A program made the translations under genes and the position numbers. From the NCBI GenBank assembly GCA_035504735.1, contig DATJRJ010000039.1:1-6765 (forward strand): a stretch of DNA of 6,765 nucleotides, in the 5' to 3' direction. The notes beneath the pieces were generated by a model, which saw only the letters and a program-made list of their open reading frames with translations, did no database searches and was not told where the DNA came from. This document shows positions 1-5,702 of this stretch, piece by piece. The number at the start of each line of letters is the position of its first letter. The first letter of the stretch is position 1. Source of the DNA: JAJPIG01 sp035504735. Its GTDB lineage: Bacteria > Desulfobacterota > Binatia > Binatales > Binataceae.

Positions 1-1
1 C

Positions 2-520
2 GATCATTGGGGCGCCGGCCATGTCCATACCTTCCCCAACGAGGGCTCTGCGAATGGGACCGTCGTGATCCAGCGCGGTGATATCGTGATTCTGCCCTAC
101 TGCCGGTACGTCCAGGATGAGATCCGTCTCGAGGTGCGCGAAGGCTTTATCCGGCGCATCGAAGGCGGACTGGACGCCAAGCTGCTAAGCAACTGGCTCG
201 AGGACAACCGCCGCTTCCCCGAGGATATGGACGGCCACGCGATCTCGCATCTTGGATGGGGTCTGAATCCGCAGGCGCGTTGGGATTCGATCGCGCTCTA
301 TGGCGACGATCCGGAGCGCTCGCGGGCGGCGGCGCGGACCTTTCCGGGCAACTTCCTCTTCTCGACCGGTCCTAATACGCAGGGTGGCGGAAGCCGCAAC
401 ACGCTGGGCCATTACGATGTGCCTATGCGCGAGTGCACCGTGATGCTCGACGATGAAGTGATAATCGATCGCGGCAAGTTCGTCGACGAGAAGATGATCG
501 TCGAGCGCGAGGACCGCTAG
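2..520 (+). CDS. M29 aminopeptidase / 2,5-dihydroxypyridine 5,6-dioxygenase (NicX)-like protein, C-terminal part
   Basis: The reading frame is open from the left edge, so the gene is cut at its 5' end; the 172 visible residues are the C-terminal half. The family contains M29 metallopeptidases and NicX, a mononuclear-iron dioxygenase that opens 2,5-dihydroxypyridine to N-formylmaleamate in the cytoplasm. Seen here: an NEGSANGT segment (fragment residues 13-20), a conserved His in SHLGWGLNP (codon 248-250) and a GHYDVPMR motif (His codon 410-412, Asp 416-418). The HLGWG His and the H-x-D pair match the positions of the three iron ligands known for NicX (His265, His318, Asp320), so a NicX-like oxygenase is favoured over a peptidase. 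The internal GTG at 65 lies inside the conserved domain and is not the start. An ABM-domain gene follows after 19 bp, probably co-transcribed. The true substrate is unknown; the family assignment is fairly sure, the exact reaction is not. Confidence 0.75.
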   Translation, partial: DHWGAGHVHTFPNEGSANGTVVIQRGDIVILPYCRYVQDEIRLEVREGFIRRIEGGLDAKLLSNWLEDNRRFPEDMDGHAISHLGWGLNPQARWDSIALYGDDPERSRAAARTFPGNFLFSTGPNTQGGGSRNTLGHYDVPMRECTVMLDDEVIIDRGKFVDEKMIVEREDR

Positions 521-539
521 CGTAAGGGCCGGGCGAACC

Positions 540-863
540 TTGTCAACGCGCACGGTAGTTTTCCGAACCTATCTGGTGGACGATTCCCGGGCTGAGTACT
601 ACGCGGCGGCTGAGCAGCTATTCAAAACCGCCGCCGCGATGCCGGGGTTCGTGGCCGCCAAAACGTTCGCAGCGGCCGACGGCGAGGAACTGACGGTGGT
701 CGAGTTCGAGTCGGATGAAGCGCTGAACGCCTGGCGTCGACACGCCGAGCATCTCGCGGCGCAGAAATTCAGCGGCCGATTCTTTGCGGACTATCGAATC
801 ACGGTCTACGGTGATCCGCTTCGGGATTACGGGATCAAGGAAAAGGAGCCCTACCGCAAGTAG
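540..863 (+). CDS. Antibiotic biosynthesis monooxygenase (ABM) domain protein
   Basis: A 107-residue protein of the dimeric alpha+beta ABM fold, a family of small cofactor-independent monooxygenases (quinol or anthrone oxidation) and some haem or stress proteins, usually cytoplasmic. Seen here: a beta strand at residues 4-13, the MPGFVAAKTF segment at 34-43, DGEELTVVEFES at 48-59, a helix with EALNAWRRHAEHLAAQ at 60-75, and a final strand YRITVY at 85-90. This order is typical of single-domain ABM proteins, followed by a charged tail of about 17 residues. The start is TTG: no ATG or GTG occurs in frame between the preceding in-frame stop at 495 and 540, and the next ATG (639) would remove the first strand and helix. 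AGGGCCGGG at 525-533 is a weak ribosome-binding candidate. It lies 19 bp after the NicX-like gene, so it probably shares that transcript and may act on the same or a related aromatic substrate; that link is inference. Confidence 0.75.
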   Translation: MSTRTVVFRTYLVDDSRAEYYAAAEQLFKTAAAMPGFVAAKTFAAADGEELTVVEFESDEALNAWRRHAEHLAAQKFSGRFFADYRITVYGDPLRDYGIKEKEPYRK

Positions 864-1549
864 CCGTACATCGCGGACCACGGTCCCTGATTCGATACCG
901 GAAAGAGCCGCGGCGGCGGACGGAACATTCTCGGATTGGCGGCTGGAATCAGGCGGGCGCGCGCCGCCAGCGTATTCCACACGCCGCCGGGATCCGCGCT
1001 GAACACGATATTGGCCTCCGCTGTTACGGTGTACCAGGAGCCTTCCATCATCTCGCTGTGCAGTTGATCGGGCGTCCATTGCGAGCGTCCCAGGACCAGC
1101 CGGAAATCGTGCACCCGCTTGGGATCCTGCGCGAGTGCCGTCGCTAAATCGGGGTCGAGGCTCACATAGACGTCGCCCGCGAGTCGCGTGCTCTTGTCGA
1201 TCGCCCGATCAGCGCGATACACGATCGCCGGAGCTTCGATATCGACCGGTCCGCCAAAATATGCGGTGTCGGAGCGATTCTTGAGCGCCGCGTCCTGGGG
1301 GAAAAGCTGGTTCAACGGCATCTTGCGGATCGGTTTGTTGACGATCAGTCCGGCCACCAGCGGAAGATCTTCGGAACGCGGCAGCATCAGGATTACCGAT
1401 TGCGCAAACAATGGGTCGGGCATCTCGGGCTTCGCCACCAGGAATAACGAAGTACCGGGCTCAACTGCACGCGCACTGACCGTTATCGCTAACGCCGCGA
1501 TAAGCACGACAATTTCAACAGCCATGCCGCGGTAGCTTCTGCGCCTCAT
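851..1549 (-). CDS. YqgE/AlgH (UPF0301, DUF179) family protein with signal peptide
   Basis: A 232-residue member of the YqgE/AlgH family, whose molecular role is unsettled (AlgH was linked to alginate regulation in Pseudomonas). Family signatures seen: FLVAKPEMPDPLFAQSVILM (36-55), GLIVNKP (67-73), YFGGPV (97-102), GRSQWTPDQLHSEMMEGSW (154-172) and a DPGGVWNTLAAR-type helix (186-197), then a proline/arginine-rich tail. Most YqgE proteins are about 190 residues long and cytoplasmic. This one carries an N-terminal export signal: a basic RRRSYRG, a hydrophobic stretch at about 9-24, and a likely signal peptidase I site ARA|VE after residue 28, so a periplasmic or secreted location is inferred. 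The ATG at 1549 is chosen because AGGAGG lies 11 bases upstream; starting at Met9 would lose both this site and the basic n-region. Its last 13 bases overlap the end of the convergent ABM gene. No adjacent gene suggests a partner. Confidence 0.87.
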   Translation of the reverse strand: MRRRSYRGMAVEIVVLIAALAITVSARAVEPGTSLFLVAKPEMPDPLFAQSVILMLPRSEDLPLVAGLIVNKPIRKMPLNQLFPQDAALKNRSDTAYFGGPVDIEAPAIVYRADRAIDKSTRLAGDVYVSLDPDLATALAQDPKRVHDFRLVLGRSQWTPDQLHSEMMEGSWYTVTAEANIVFSADPGGVWNTLAARARLIPAANPRMFRPPPRLFPVSNQGPWSAMYGYLR

Positions 1550-1560
1550 GGATTCGCTCG

Positions 1561-1566
1561 CCTCCT
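1561..1566 (-). promoter_or_regulatory. Shine-Dalgarno site of the AlgH-family gene
   Basis: The complement reads AGGAGG, a perfect anti-16S match, 11 bases before the ATG at 1549. It supports the long signal-peptide-containing start over the internal Met9. Confidence 0.7.
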
Positions 1567-1742
1567 GACTCCGTCTATCGGCTGCTGCGTGCCTCGATCC
1601 GCTCCGAATTTCGTTTCAGATCACGATCATACAACGAGTTTGCGCCCGATGCTCTTGCGGCAGCGCACCGGGCGGAATGACCTGCAGGTAACGCGCCGCG
1701 CCGGAGGCTTGCCTTTCGACGGCCGGGGCGCATAATGCGCGC

Positions 1743-1747
1743 AGGTG
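1743..1747 (+). promoter_or_regulatory. Shine-Dalgarno candidate deciding the esterase start
   Basis: AGGTG lies five bases before the ATG at 1753, whereas the upstream ATG at 1735 is preceded only by GGGGCGCATA. This favours 1753 as the start. Confidence 0.45.
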
Positions 1748-1752
1748 AAATC

Positions 1753-2580
1753 ATGCGTATCGAGGATTACCCGCCGCAGGAGCCGCTTTCCGAAGCGGGC
1801 CAGGCATTTGCCGATGAAGTGATGAAGCGCGGCGCGGGCGTCGCTGCCCAGGATCATTCCTATGGAGCCGACCCTTACCAAGGCATCGCGCTCTGCCTGC
1901 CCAAGCAAGCCAACGGCACCGTGGTCGCGTTCGTACACGGCGGCGGATGGGTCAGCGGCTACAAGGAACATTTGCTGTTCATGGCGCCGGTACTCAACGC
2001 CGCCGGGATCATCCTGGCGAGTATCGGCTATCGGCTCGCGCCGCAACATATGTTCCCGGCCGGCTACCACGATGTCGCCGACGGGGTCGCCTGGCTCCAT
2101 CGCAACATCCGCCGTTACGGCGGGGATCCGCAGCGAATTTTCATCGGCGGCCATTCGGCGGGCGGTCATTACACCGCCCTGCTTGCAGTGCGGCGCGATT
2201 GGCAGGAGCCGCGGGGATTACCGCGCGACGTGATTCGAGGATGCCTGCCGATCTCAGGCGTGTACGATTTTCGTGACGGCGCGGGCATGGCGATACGTCC
2301 GCGGTTTCTAGGTCCGCCCGAGGCGACCATCGACGTCGCAGCCAGTCCGATCTGCAACATCCAGGGTGTGCCGCCGCCGTTCCTGATGGCGCATGGCAGC
2401 GATGATTTTCCTCATCTGTCGCGCCAGGCCGAGCTGATGGAACCGGCGCTGCGCGCGGCGGGCGGCGCGGTCGAGCGTATTGTCCTGGCCGGCCGCAATC
2501 ACTTTAGCGCCTGCTATGCCGGCGGCGAGGCTGATGGACCATGGGCTCCGCGCGCACTCCGATGGATCGGCGAGCATTGA
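1753..2580 (+). CDS. Alpha/beta hydrolase, HSL/arylformamidase-like esterase
   Basis: A 275-residue serine hydrolase of the hormone-sensitive-lipase/arylformamidase type, expected to cleave carboxyl esters or N-formyl amides in the cytoplasm (no signal peptide seen). Seen here: oxyanion-hole motif HGGGW at residues 62-66, strand and loop SIGYRLAPQHMFPAG (90-104) typical of this class, nucleophile elbow GHSAGG (133-138) with Ser135, a candidate acid in GSDDFPH (Asp217 or 218) and His250 in GRNHFS. The full triad and usual length suggest an active enzyme. I chose the ATG at 1753 because AGGTG lies five bases before it; the ATG at 1735 would add six residues (MRAGEI) but has no ribosome-binding site. 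It is convergent with the cyclase-family gene at 2606, which belongs to the other fold known for kynurenine formamidase activity, so related C-N hydrolysis is conceivable. The substrate cannot be read from the sequence. Confidence 0.87.
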   Translation: MRIEDYPPQEPLSEAGQAFADEVMKRGAGVAAQDHSYGADPYQGIALCLPKQANGTVVAFVHGGGWVSGYKEHLLFMAPVLNAAGIILASIGYRLAPQHMFPAGYHDVADGVAWLHRNIRRYGGDPQRIFIGGHSAGGHYTALLAVRRDWQEPRGLPRDVIRGCLPISGVYDFRDGAGMAIRPRFLGPPEATIDVAASPICNIQGVPPPFLMAHGSDDFPHLSRQAELMEPALRAAGGAVERIVLAGRNHFSACYAGGEADGPWAPRALRWIGEH

Positions 2581-2605
2581 TGGCGCGCCGCGTTCGACGA
2601 TCGCG

Positions 2606-3382
2606 CTAAGCCGGAGCCAGCGCCAATACGCGCGCCGGACTCCCGCTGCCTTCTATAATCTTGAGCGGCGCCGCGATCACCACCGCTCCGATCGCCGGGA
2701 GCCGGTCGAGATTGCACAGGCTGGCGAGTCCGAACTTACCGGCCCCATGCATCGTAGCGTGATTCGGAAACGGCGGCTCGAAAGTATGCGCCTGCCCGGC
2801 GTCGGTGCCGACGGTTTCGACTCCAACGCCCAGTACGTCGCGCTGCAAGGCCAGGAACTCAGAGGCGGAAACGAGAGGCCCGGGACTGTGGGCGCCCTTC
2901 GCGTCTTCGTTGAGAAAGGCCGCGCCCTCGCGCTTGCTCCAATCGGTTCTGAGCAACACCCAGGAGCCGGCAGGAATCCGGCCGTGCTGCTGCTCCCATT
3001 GCTGGATATGCTCGGGCATCAGCAGAAAGTCCGGATTCTTTGCCGCCGGCCCGCTCAGATCGATAACGCAGGCGGGTCCGACAAACTTTTGCGCCGGGAT
3101 CGTATCGCAGGCATTATTCGGCAGGTCTTTGCCTGTGACCCAGTGAATCGGCGCGTCGAAATGGGTTCCGGTATGCTCCCAGACATGCATCGTGTTCGAA
3201 TATGAATTTGGTCCGCGCGCGTCGTACTTGTTATTGGTCTCGATCACGAATCCCGACGGCTGTATAAAGGGCGGCGGCAACGTGATCACGGGCGTGTTGG
3301 GCGAGAGCGGCTTGGTCAGGTCGACGACCTTCACGCGGCCGGCGGCTAGACCCGCTATCAGATCGGCAAGCACCTGCGCCAT
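2606..3382 (-). CDS. Cyclase family (PF04199, KynB-like) metal-dependent hydrolase
   Basis: A 258-residue protein of the bacterial cyclase family, which includes kynurenine formamidase KynB, isatin hydrolase and polyketide-type cyclases: cytoplasmic Zn/Mn enzymes that open or form C-N or C-O bonds. Seen here: an early VVDLTKPLSPNTPV strand-turn (19-32), the metal-binding signature HTGTHFDAPIH at 70-80 (His70, His74, Asp76, His80), a VGVETVGTDAG segment (187-196), an FPNHATMHGAGKFGL region (205-219) with further candidate ligands His208 and His212, and the terminal strand IIEGSGSPARVLAL (242-255). The metal motif is intact, so activity is expected. It is longer than KynB (about 210 residues), which argues against plain kynurenine formamidase. 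The start has GGAGAGGT seven bases upstream. The gene ends 25 bp from the convergent esterase and is divergent from the next hydrolase, with which it shares a 176-bp gap. The substrate is unknown. Confidence 0.88.
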   Translation of the reverse strand: MAQVLADLIAGLAAGRVKVVDLTKPLSPNTPVITLPPPFIQPSGFVIETNNKYDARGPNSYSNTMHVWEHTGTHFDAPIHWVTGKDLPNNACDTIPAQKFVGPACVIDLSGPAAKNPDFLLMPEHIQQWEQQHGRIPAGSWVLLRTDWSKREGAAFLNEDAKGAHSPGPLVSASEFLALQRDVLGVGVETVGTDAGQAHTFEPPFPNHATMHGAGKFGLASLCNLDRLPAIGAVVIAAPLKIIEGSGSPARVLALAPA

Positions 3383-3389
3383 CGAGATT

Positions 3390-3397
3390 ACCTCTCC
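3390..3397 (-). promoter_or_regulatory. Shine-Dalgarno site of the cyclase-family gene
   Basis: The complement reads GGAGAGGT, seven bases before the ATG at 3382; it fixes that start. Confidence 0.6.
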
Positions 3398-3547
3398 GGT
3401 TCGATCCTCAGCTAATGTGATGTCATCCGGTCAGGCGCGATCATGGCATAGCTGCGGCCAATCGCGCCAATGCATCGCGGCCCGCGGTGCTGTGCATCTT
3501 CGATGTTCCGGATGGCCCGGAGTAGCGCCAATCCGGCGAAAGCAAAA

Positions 3548-3552
3548 AGGAG
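3548..3552 (+). promoter_or_regulatory. Shine-Dalgarno site of the hydrolase at 3559
   Basis: AGGAG, preceded by an A run, lies six bases before ATG 3559 and only three bases before GTG 3556, so the ATG is the preferred start. Confidence 0.65.
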
Positions 3553-3558
3553 ATTGTG

Positions 3559-4431
3559 ATGCCCTATCTGACCACCGATGACGGGGTGCGGCTCTATTAC
3601 GAAGAGGCGGGTATCGGTAACGCGATCGTGTTCGTGCACGAGTTTGCCGGCGATTTGCGCAGCTATGAACCGCAACTGCGCCATTTCTCGCGGCGCTACC
3701 GATGCGTCGCGTACAATGCGCGTGGCTATCCGCCCTCCGACGTTCCCGCAGATCTCACGCGTTACTCGCAGGATCGCGCCCGCGACGATATCAAGTCAGT
3801 GATCGAGGCCCTCGGGCTTGAACGGCCGCATATCGTCGGAGTCTCGATGGGAGCGTTCGCGACCCTGCATTTCGGCCTGAACTATCCTGATCGCGCGCGA
3901 TCGCTGGTGGTCGGCGGATGCGGGTATGGGGCCGAACCTGCCAAGCGCGCCCAGTTCCAGGCCGAGGCCGAGGCGGCCGCACAGCGCTTCGAAACCCTGC
4001 CGATCGCACAGGCCGCCGAACGCTACTCCCAGGGGCCGGGCCGGATGCAGTTGCGCGACAAAGATCCGCGCGGTTTTGCCGAGTTCGTCCGCAACCTTGC
4101 CGAGCATTCGTCGCTCGGCTCCGCTTTGACGCTGCGCGGCGTCCAGAAGATGCGGCCGTCGCTTTATGAGATGACCGATCGGTTGAGCCGCCTCACGGTG
4201 CCGACGCTCGTGATGGTCGGCGATGAAGACGAATCGTGTCTCGAGCCGGCGGTAATGCTGAAGCGCACGATGCTAGCGGCTGGATTGGCGATTCTGCCGC
4301 GCACCGGCCATGCCCTGAATCTCGAAGAGGCCGTGCTGTTCAATGTGCTGTGCGACGACTTCTTCCACCAGGTCGAGTCCGGGCGCTGGCCGATTCGAGA
4401 GACGGTCCCGGGCACCGGCAAGATTCTCTGA
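3559..4431 (+). CDS. Alpha/beta hydrolase (HEFAGD / NARGYPPSDVP type)
   Basis: A 290-residue alpha/beta hydrolase of the fold used by enol-lactonases, methylesterases and the N-formylmaleamate deformylase NicD; cytoplasmic by its lack of signal or membrane segments. Seen here: VHEFAGDLRSYEPQ (26-39) in the oxyanion-hole region, with Glu where many relatives have Gly after the His; NARGYPPSDVP (53-63); nucleophile elbow GVSMG (94-98) with Ser96; candidate acid Asp222 or Asp224 in GDEDES; and His251 in RTGHALNLEE. The triad is complete, and a cap domain lies between about 125 and 205. The start is ATG 3559, because AAGGAG is six bases upstream; the GTG one codon earlier is too close. Its stop is one base from the ATG of a 41-codon ORF, and a MetE-like gene follows, so the three are probably one transcript. 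NicD-like deformylation is an attractive idea given the NicX-like gene 3 kb away, but nothing in the sequence proves it. Confidence 0.9.
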   Translation: MPYLTTDDGVRLYYEEAGIGNAIVFVHEFAGDLRSYEPQLRHFSRRYRCVAYNARGYPPSDVPADLTRYSQDRARDDIKSVIEALGLERPHIVGVSMGAFATLHFGLNYPDRARSLVVGGCGYGAEPAKRAQFQAEAEAAAQRFETLPIAQAAERYSQGPGRMQLRDKDPRGFAEFVRNLAEHSSLGSALTLRGVQKMRPSLYEMTDRLSRLTVPTLVMVGDEDESCLEPAVMLKRTMLAAGLAILPRTGHALNLEEAVLFNVLCDDFFHQVESGRWPIRETVPGTGKIL

Positions 4432-4432
4432 A

Positions 4433-4558
4433 ATGCCGCAGCGCAATCGCTCCGACACGTATACGAAGGATTGGCTCCAAGACCCGATTTATGACAATTT
4501 GAATTTCGCTTTCGAACACGAGACGGAAACTACTAATTGGAAGTGGCAGCCGCTCTAG
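4433..4558 (+). CDS. Small protein of unknown function, 41 aa, translationally coupled
   Basis: An ATG one base after the hydrolase stop (TGA, then A, then ATG) opens a 41-residue frame ending in TAG. I do not recognise the product. It begins MPQRNRSDTY, is rich in Asp, Glu, Asn, Thr and aromatic residues (four Trp, three Tyr, two Phe) and ends NWKWQPL. It has no signal peptide, no membrane segment and no cysteine. There is no ribosome-binding site, so translation would rely on termination-reinitiation from the hydrolase. Base composition is about 49% GC, clearly lower than its neighbours; about two-thirds of third positions are G or C. The MetE-like gene starts 37 bp later. The tight coupling and tidy fit between two conserved genes favour a real gene, but a chance ORF in a 164-bp spacer is possible. 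A role as a small partner or subunit of one neighbour is speculation. Confidence 0.5.
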   Translation: MPQRNRSDTYTKDWLQDPIYDNLNFAFEHETETTNWKWQPL

Positions 4559-4582
4559 ACGCCCGCTTCACCGCGCACTTGG

Positions 4583-4586
4583 GGAG
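4583..4586 (+). promoter_or_regulatory. Shine-Dalgarno site of the MetE-like gene
   Basis: GGAG within GGGGAG, nine bases before ATG 4596; supports that start and independent initiation downstream of the small ORF. Confidence 0.55.
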
Positions 4587-4595
4587 CGATCCAAA

Positions 4596-5675
4596 ATGGT
4601 AAAGGCAAAACGGCCCGTCTTACTGATTGGAGGGCTGCCGGGAAACTCCGCCGAAGAGGCCTTCCGTTCGTGCGCCGAGGTCGGCGATATAGCGATCGGG
4701 CTGACCGACGGCGAGACCAACGAGCGCCGTTTCTGGGTGCTGTTCATAGCGATTCGCGCCTGGGAGCCACATCCCGATCTTGAGATCATACGCCGGCCGA
4801 AAGGAATTCCCGGGATGCCGCATTACATCCCGACCGGCTACGACGATATGTACAAGTTTAGAGTGAGACCCGGCATCGATAGGATCGAGGTGCCAACGCT
4901 CACCTACCCGATCGAGACCAAGGCGTCGTACCTGGTGTTCCGCAACCTGCGCGACCGCGGCGTGATACCGCGCGACGCACGCTTCCAGGTCTGCATTCCG
5001 TTTCCGGAGGATGCAGCGCGGCTATTCGCGCACGCAGCGCGGGACATGGAGATCATGGCGAATGGCTATGCCGAGGCCGCGGCGCGCGACGTGCAATCGA
5101 TCCTGCACGATGTTCCGGCCGACGATCTCGTACTGCAATGGGATATCAACTGGGAAACGCTGGCGGTCGCCTTCGACGATTACGTCGGCGAGGAACCGAT
5201 GGAATACCGCGGCATCGGCGACCCGATGGAGCGCTACATCCGTTTCGTCAAACAGCTCTGCAGACCGGTGCCAAAGGAAACCGTACTCGGGCTCCATCTC
5301 TGCTACGGCGACCTGCATCATCGTCATTTCCTCGAACCCAAAACGCTGGCGACCTGCGTCCGGCTGGCGAATGCCGCAGTGATCGAGGCGGGACGGCGGA
5401 TCGATTTCGTACACGTACCGATTCCGCGCGCCCGTGACGACGACGAATACTTCGGACCGCTCAAAGACCTGAAGATCGGCGACTCCACGCTCTACGCCGG
5501 ACTGGTGCATTACACCGACGGCGTCGAGGGCACCCGCCGCCGGCTCGAACGGTTGCGCAAGCATTACTCAGGCGTGGTCGGAGTGGCGACCGAATGCGGG
5601 ATGGGCCGGCGGCCGCCCGATCAAAGCTTCAGCGAGCTGCTGCGCATCCATCGCGAGGTCGCCAAGGCGATTTAG
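4596..5675 (+). CDS. MetE-like (cobalamin-independent methionine synthase / UROD superfamily) single-barrel protein
   Basis: A 359-residue protein resembling the catalytic C-terminal TIM barrel of MetE, which transfers a methyl group to a zinc-bound thiol; full MetE is about 750 residues with two barrels, so this is a one-barrel relative. Seen here: N-terminal PVLLIGGLPGNSAEEAF (7-23), like the GSxPR start of these barrels; LQWDINWE (180-187), like the substrate-binding QxDEP strand of MetE; GLHLCYGD (232-239), matching the MetE His-x-Cys zinc pair (His234, Cys236); and VATECGMGRR (330-339), matching the distal zinc Cys (Cys334). The usual Glu ligand motif (IETSR) aligns with HVPIPR at 273-278, so Pro275 replaces Glu, and the Glu of QxDEP is Ile184. 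It is therefore unlikely to be an ordinary methionine synthase; a methyl- or other thiol-transferase is inferred. The SD GGGGAG precedes the ATG. It is the last gene of the hydrolase unit, 27 bp from the convergent Rieske gene. Confidence 0.78.
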   Translation: MVKAKRPVLLIGGLPGNSAEEAFRSCAEVGDIAIGLTDGETNERRFWVLFIAIRAWEPHPDLEIIRRPKGIPGMPHYIPTGYDDMYKFRVRPGIDRIEVPTLTYPIETKASYLVFRNLRDRGVIPRDARFQVCIPFPEDAARLFAHAARDMEIMANGYAEAAARDVQSILHDVPADDLVLQWDINWETLAVAFDDYVGEEPMEYRGIGDPMERYIRFVKQLCRPVPKETVLGLHLCYGDLHHRHFLEPKTLATCVRLANAAVIEAGRRIDFVHVPIPRARDDDEYFGPLKDLKIGDSTLYAGLVHYTDGVEGTRRRLERLRKHYSGVVGVATECGMGRRPPDQSFSELLRIHREVAKAI

Positions 5676-5702
5676 GCGCGGCTGGCGAAACCAACCTGAT
5701 CG

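Larger units (their letters stand above)
1550..1752. other. Divergent intergenic region with two short palindromes
   Basis: This 203-bp gap separates the leftward AlgH-family gene from the rightward esterase, so it should hold both promoters. I see no convincing -35/-10 pair on either strand. Two perfect palindromes stand out: ACCTGCAGGT at 1680-1689 and GCGCAT-A-ATGCGC at 1728-1740. A GATCACGATC element (GATC half-sites two bases apart) lies at 1619-1628. Any of these could bind a dimeric regulator, but short palindromes are common by chance in GC-rich DNA. Confidence 0.3.
3383..3558. other. Divergent intergenic region
   Basis: This 176-bp gap lies between the leftward cyclase-family gene and the rightward hydrolase unit and should contain promoters for both. 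I find no clear -35/-10 pair. GCCAAT occurs three times (3457-3462, 3466-3471, 3527-3532), the last two within a CGCCAAT context. Weak similarity of this kind could mark an operator but may be chance. No terminator-like hairpin with a T tract is present. Confidence 0.3.

Noticed and set aside
65..520. GTG at 65 as the start of the NicX-like protein
   Set aside because: The frame is open to the left edge and the upstream residues include conserved family sequence (NEGSANGT), so the gene is simply cut by the window.
618..1079. - strand ORF spanning the ABM and AlgH-family genes
   Set aside because: It overlaps two supported genes in the wrong frame or strand and has no recognisable domain.
1627..2169. 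- strand ORF opposite the esterase
   Set aside because: Antisense shadow of a gene with a full catalytic triad; no family features of its own.
2480..3205. Long + strand ORF opposite the cyclase-family gene
   Set aside because: It is the antisense of a well-supported gene and its product shows no recognisable domain.
3423..3514. Inverted repeat CATCCGG (3423-3429) and CCGGATG (3508-3514)
   Set aside because: Seven-base arms nearly 80 bp apart are expected by chance at this GC content, with no supporting structure between them.
5022..5564. - strand ORF opposite the MetE-like gene
   Set aside because: Antisense shadow in GC-rich coding DNA; the + strand protein carries the conserved motifs.
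5676..5702. Terminator between the convergent MetE-like and Rieske genes
   Set aside because: The 27-bp gap has no stable stem with a T tract; the same is true of the gap at 2581-2605.
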